From JAGLHV01 sp023143305 [NCBI: Clostridia bacterium] (GTDB lineage Bacteria > CBDUZB01 > JAGLHV01): a stretch of 15,559 nucleotides of DNA. The DNA lies in contig DAOVVV010000045.1 of assembly GCA_030637025.1 (NCBI GenBank), positions 1 through 15,559 on the forward strand. Reading direction: 5' to 3'. The notes beneath the pieces are model-generated. The model was not told the DNA's origin. It made no database searches and was given only the letters and a program-made list of their open reading frames with translations. Position numbers and translations under genes: made by a program. Of the stretch, positions 14,463-15,559 are shown piece by piece (position 1 is the first letter of the stretch; each line of letters starts with the position of its first letter).

Positions 14463-15356
14463 ATGAAAAAATTAAAATTAGGTTTGCCTAAAGGAAGTTT
14501 ACAAAAGTCAACATTGGAATTGTTTCAGAAAGCAGGTTTTCGGGTATGGTTGAGAGACCGTTCTTATTTTCCTGTTTGTGAAGATGATAGTTTACAGATA
14601 ATGCTGGTGCGTAGTCAGGAAATGGCTGACTATGTAGGAAGTGGAGTGTTAGATGCCGGTTTGACTGGGTATGATTGGATATTGGAAACTAAGATAAAAG
14701 ATAAAAAAAGAGGTGCACAGTTAAAAGAAATTTGTGAATTAGTTTATGCTAAAACCGGTTATTCTGCTGTTTCCTGGGTTTTAGCGGTGCCGGAAAAGTC
14801 TACGATAAAAACAATAAATGACCTTAAAGGGAAAAAAGTAGCCACAGAATTGGTAAATGTAGTAAAAGATTATTTTAAGAATAAAAAAATAAATGTTGCA
14901 ATAGAATTTTCCTGGGGGGCAACGGAAATAAAAACTCCTTATTTAGTAGATGCTGTGGTAGAGTTAACAGAAACCGGTTCTTCTTTGCGTGCTAATAATT
15001 TAAGAGTCGTAGAAAAAATATTAAGTTCAACTACCCGGTTGATTGCTAATAAAACCGCTTTAAAAAATTCATGGAAAAAAGATAAAATTAAAAATATTGC
15101 GCTTCTTCTGCAGGGTTCTTTACTTGCAGAAGAGATGGTAGGTTTAAAAATGAATCTTCCTGAAAAAAATATTACTAAAGTAATGAATATTTTACCCTCA
15201 TTAAGAAAACCAACTATTTCCCGTTTAACCCTTCCTGGATGGGTAGCCTTGGAAGTAGTTCTAAGTGAAAAGTCTGTAAAAAAAATTATTCCTCAATTAA
15301 AGGCTGCCGGAGTAGAAGGAATAATAGAATATCCTCTAAATAAAATTATCTATTAA
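14463..15356 (+). CDS. hisG: ATP phosphoribosyltransferase, long form (HisG)
   Basis: This enzyme condenses ATP and PRPP to phosphoribosyl-ATP, the first and committed step of histidine synthesis. The catalytic part is ~1-210, with LGLPKGSLQ (6-14), VGSGVLDAGLTGYDW (58-72) and the PRPP loop ELTETGSSLRANNL (167-180). The C-terminal ~85 residues (LPSLRKPTISRL, 244-255; AAGVEGIIEYPLNKII) form the ACT-like regulatory domain of the long HisG_L form. This type is active as a hexamer without HisZ and is inhibited by histidine. The length of 297 aa is typical. AGGAG at 14444-14448 lies 14 bases before the ATG, rather far. It follows the macro gene by 20 bases. No other his gene is seen before the window ends. 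Confidence 0.95.
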   Translation: MKKLKLGLPKGSLQKSTLELFQKAGFRVWLRDRSYFPVCEDDSLQIMLVRSQEMADYVGSGVLDAGLTGYDWILETKIKDKKRGAQLKEICELVYAKTGYSAVSWVLAVPEKSTIKTINDLKGKKVATELVNVVKDYFKNKKINVAIEFSWGATEIKTPYLVDAVVELTETGSSLRANNLRVVEKILSSTTRLIANKTALKNSWKKDKIKNIALLLQGSLLAEEMVGLKMNLPEKNITKVMNILPSLRKPTISRLTLPGWVALEVVLSEKSVKKIIPQLKAAGVEGIIEYPLNKIIY

Positions 15357-15474
15357 ATTAAAAGGTCCGGCTTCTTTGTCCGGGTTGGTTGACAGTAAGG
15401 GGGGGTAGAACAAAGGTAAAATATGTTTCTCTCTGGACGCATAATTTTACCCTACGGGCACGCAAAAACAAGCT

Positions 15475-15516
15475 AAAAATAAGCAACTCGCTTTGCTCAG
15501 ACAGGCTTATTTTTTT
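15475..15516. terminator. Hairpin terminator downstream of hisG, probably bidirectional
   Basis: AAAAATAAGC (15475-15484) pairs perfectly with GCTTATTTTT (15505-15514) around a 20-base loop, and two further Ts follow. On the reverse strand the stem also ends in a T-run. A second copy of GCTTATTTTT at 15520-15529 could replace the right arm. It lies 119 bases after hisG, so it may serve hisG, a gene beyond the window, or both. The rest of 15357-15559 has no gene. Confidence 0.55.
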
Positions 15517-15559
15517 AACGCTTATTTTTACTAAAATTTGCTATATCGTTCGAAACACA

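Noticed and set aside
15389-15422. TTGACA followed by TAAAAT after hisG as a promoter
   Set aside because: The 22-base spacer is too long for a sigma-70 promoter.
15415-15468. Stem GGTAAAAT/ATTTTACC with nearby GGGCACGCAAAA, faintly like a c-di-GMP riboswitch
   Set aside because: The conserved GEMM core and its paired helices are not present, and no downstream gene is visible.

Overview
The window is AT-rich bacterial DNA that uses the standard stop codons. It comes from an organism with a chemosensory pathway, diguanylate cyclase signalling and standard pantothenate/CoA and histidine biosynthesis. The first gene encodes a secreted solute-binding protein with a classical signal peptide and no lipobox, which suggests a diderm with a periplasm. 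PAC2-family and DUF1015 genes together with very AT-rich, hairpin-dotted spacers resemble poorly cultivated candidate phyla, but the sequence alone does not fix the phylum.

Positions 86-9693 hold seven genes on the + strand with short gaps and one 8-base overlap. In order they are an ABC-type solute-binding protein (PF04392 type), a two-TM methyl-accepting chemotaxis protein, a CheA histidine kinase with its own C-terminal receiver, CheB, a single-domain receiver, a receiver-GAF-GGDEF diguanylate cyclase, and an MscS-type channel with a C-terminal cyclic-nucleotide-binding-like domain. The layout resembles the Wsp / 'alternative cellular function' chemosensory class (hybrid CheA, CheB, REC-GGDEF output) rather than a flagellar che operon. 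No separate cheW or cheR lies in the window. The likely logic is that a periplasmic or membrane stimulus acts through MCP and CheA, phosphate passes to the receivers, and c-di-GMP output changes. The channel is a candidate effector or a second, mechanical input.

Positions 9694-11335 are a low-gene region. It holds an imperfect palindromic element, coaX (type III pantothenate kinase), a tight cluster of DnaA-box-like 9-mers just after coaX, a tRNA-Ser(GCT) on the minus strand with a good promoter and an inverted copy of its 3' end downstream, and a chain of hairpins.

Positions 11336-13604 hold a PAC2-family protein (+) and a DUF1015-family protein (-), which converge. A 283-base spacer follows with two outward-facing promoters. 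Positions 13888-15356 hold a divergent macro-domain protein and long-form hisG, probably cotranscribed. The last ~200 bases carry no gene but contain a hairpin terminator.
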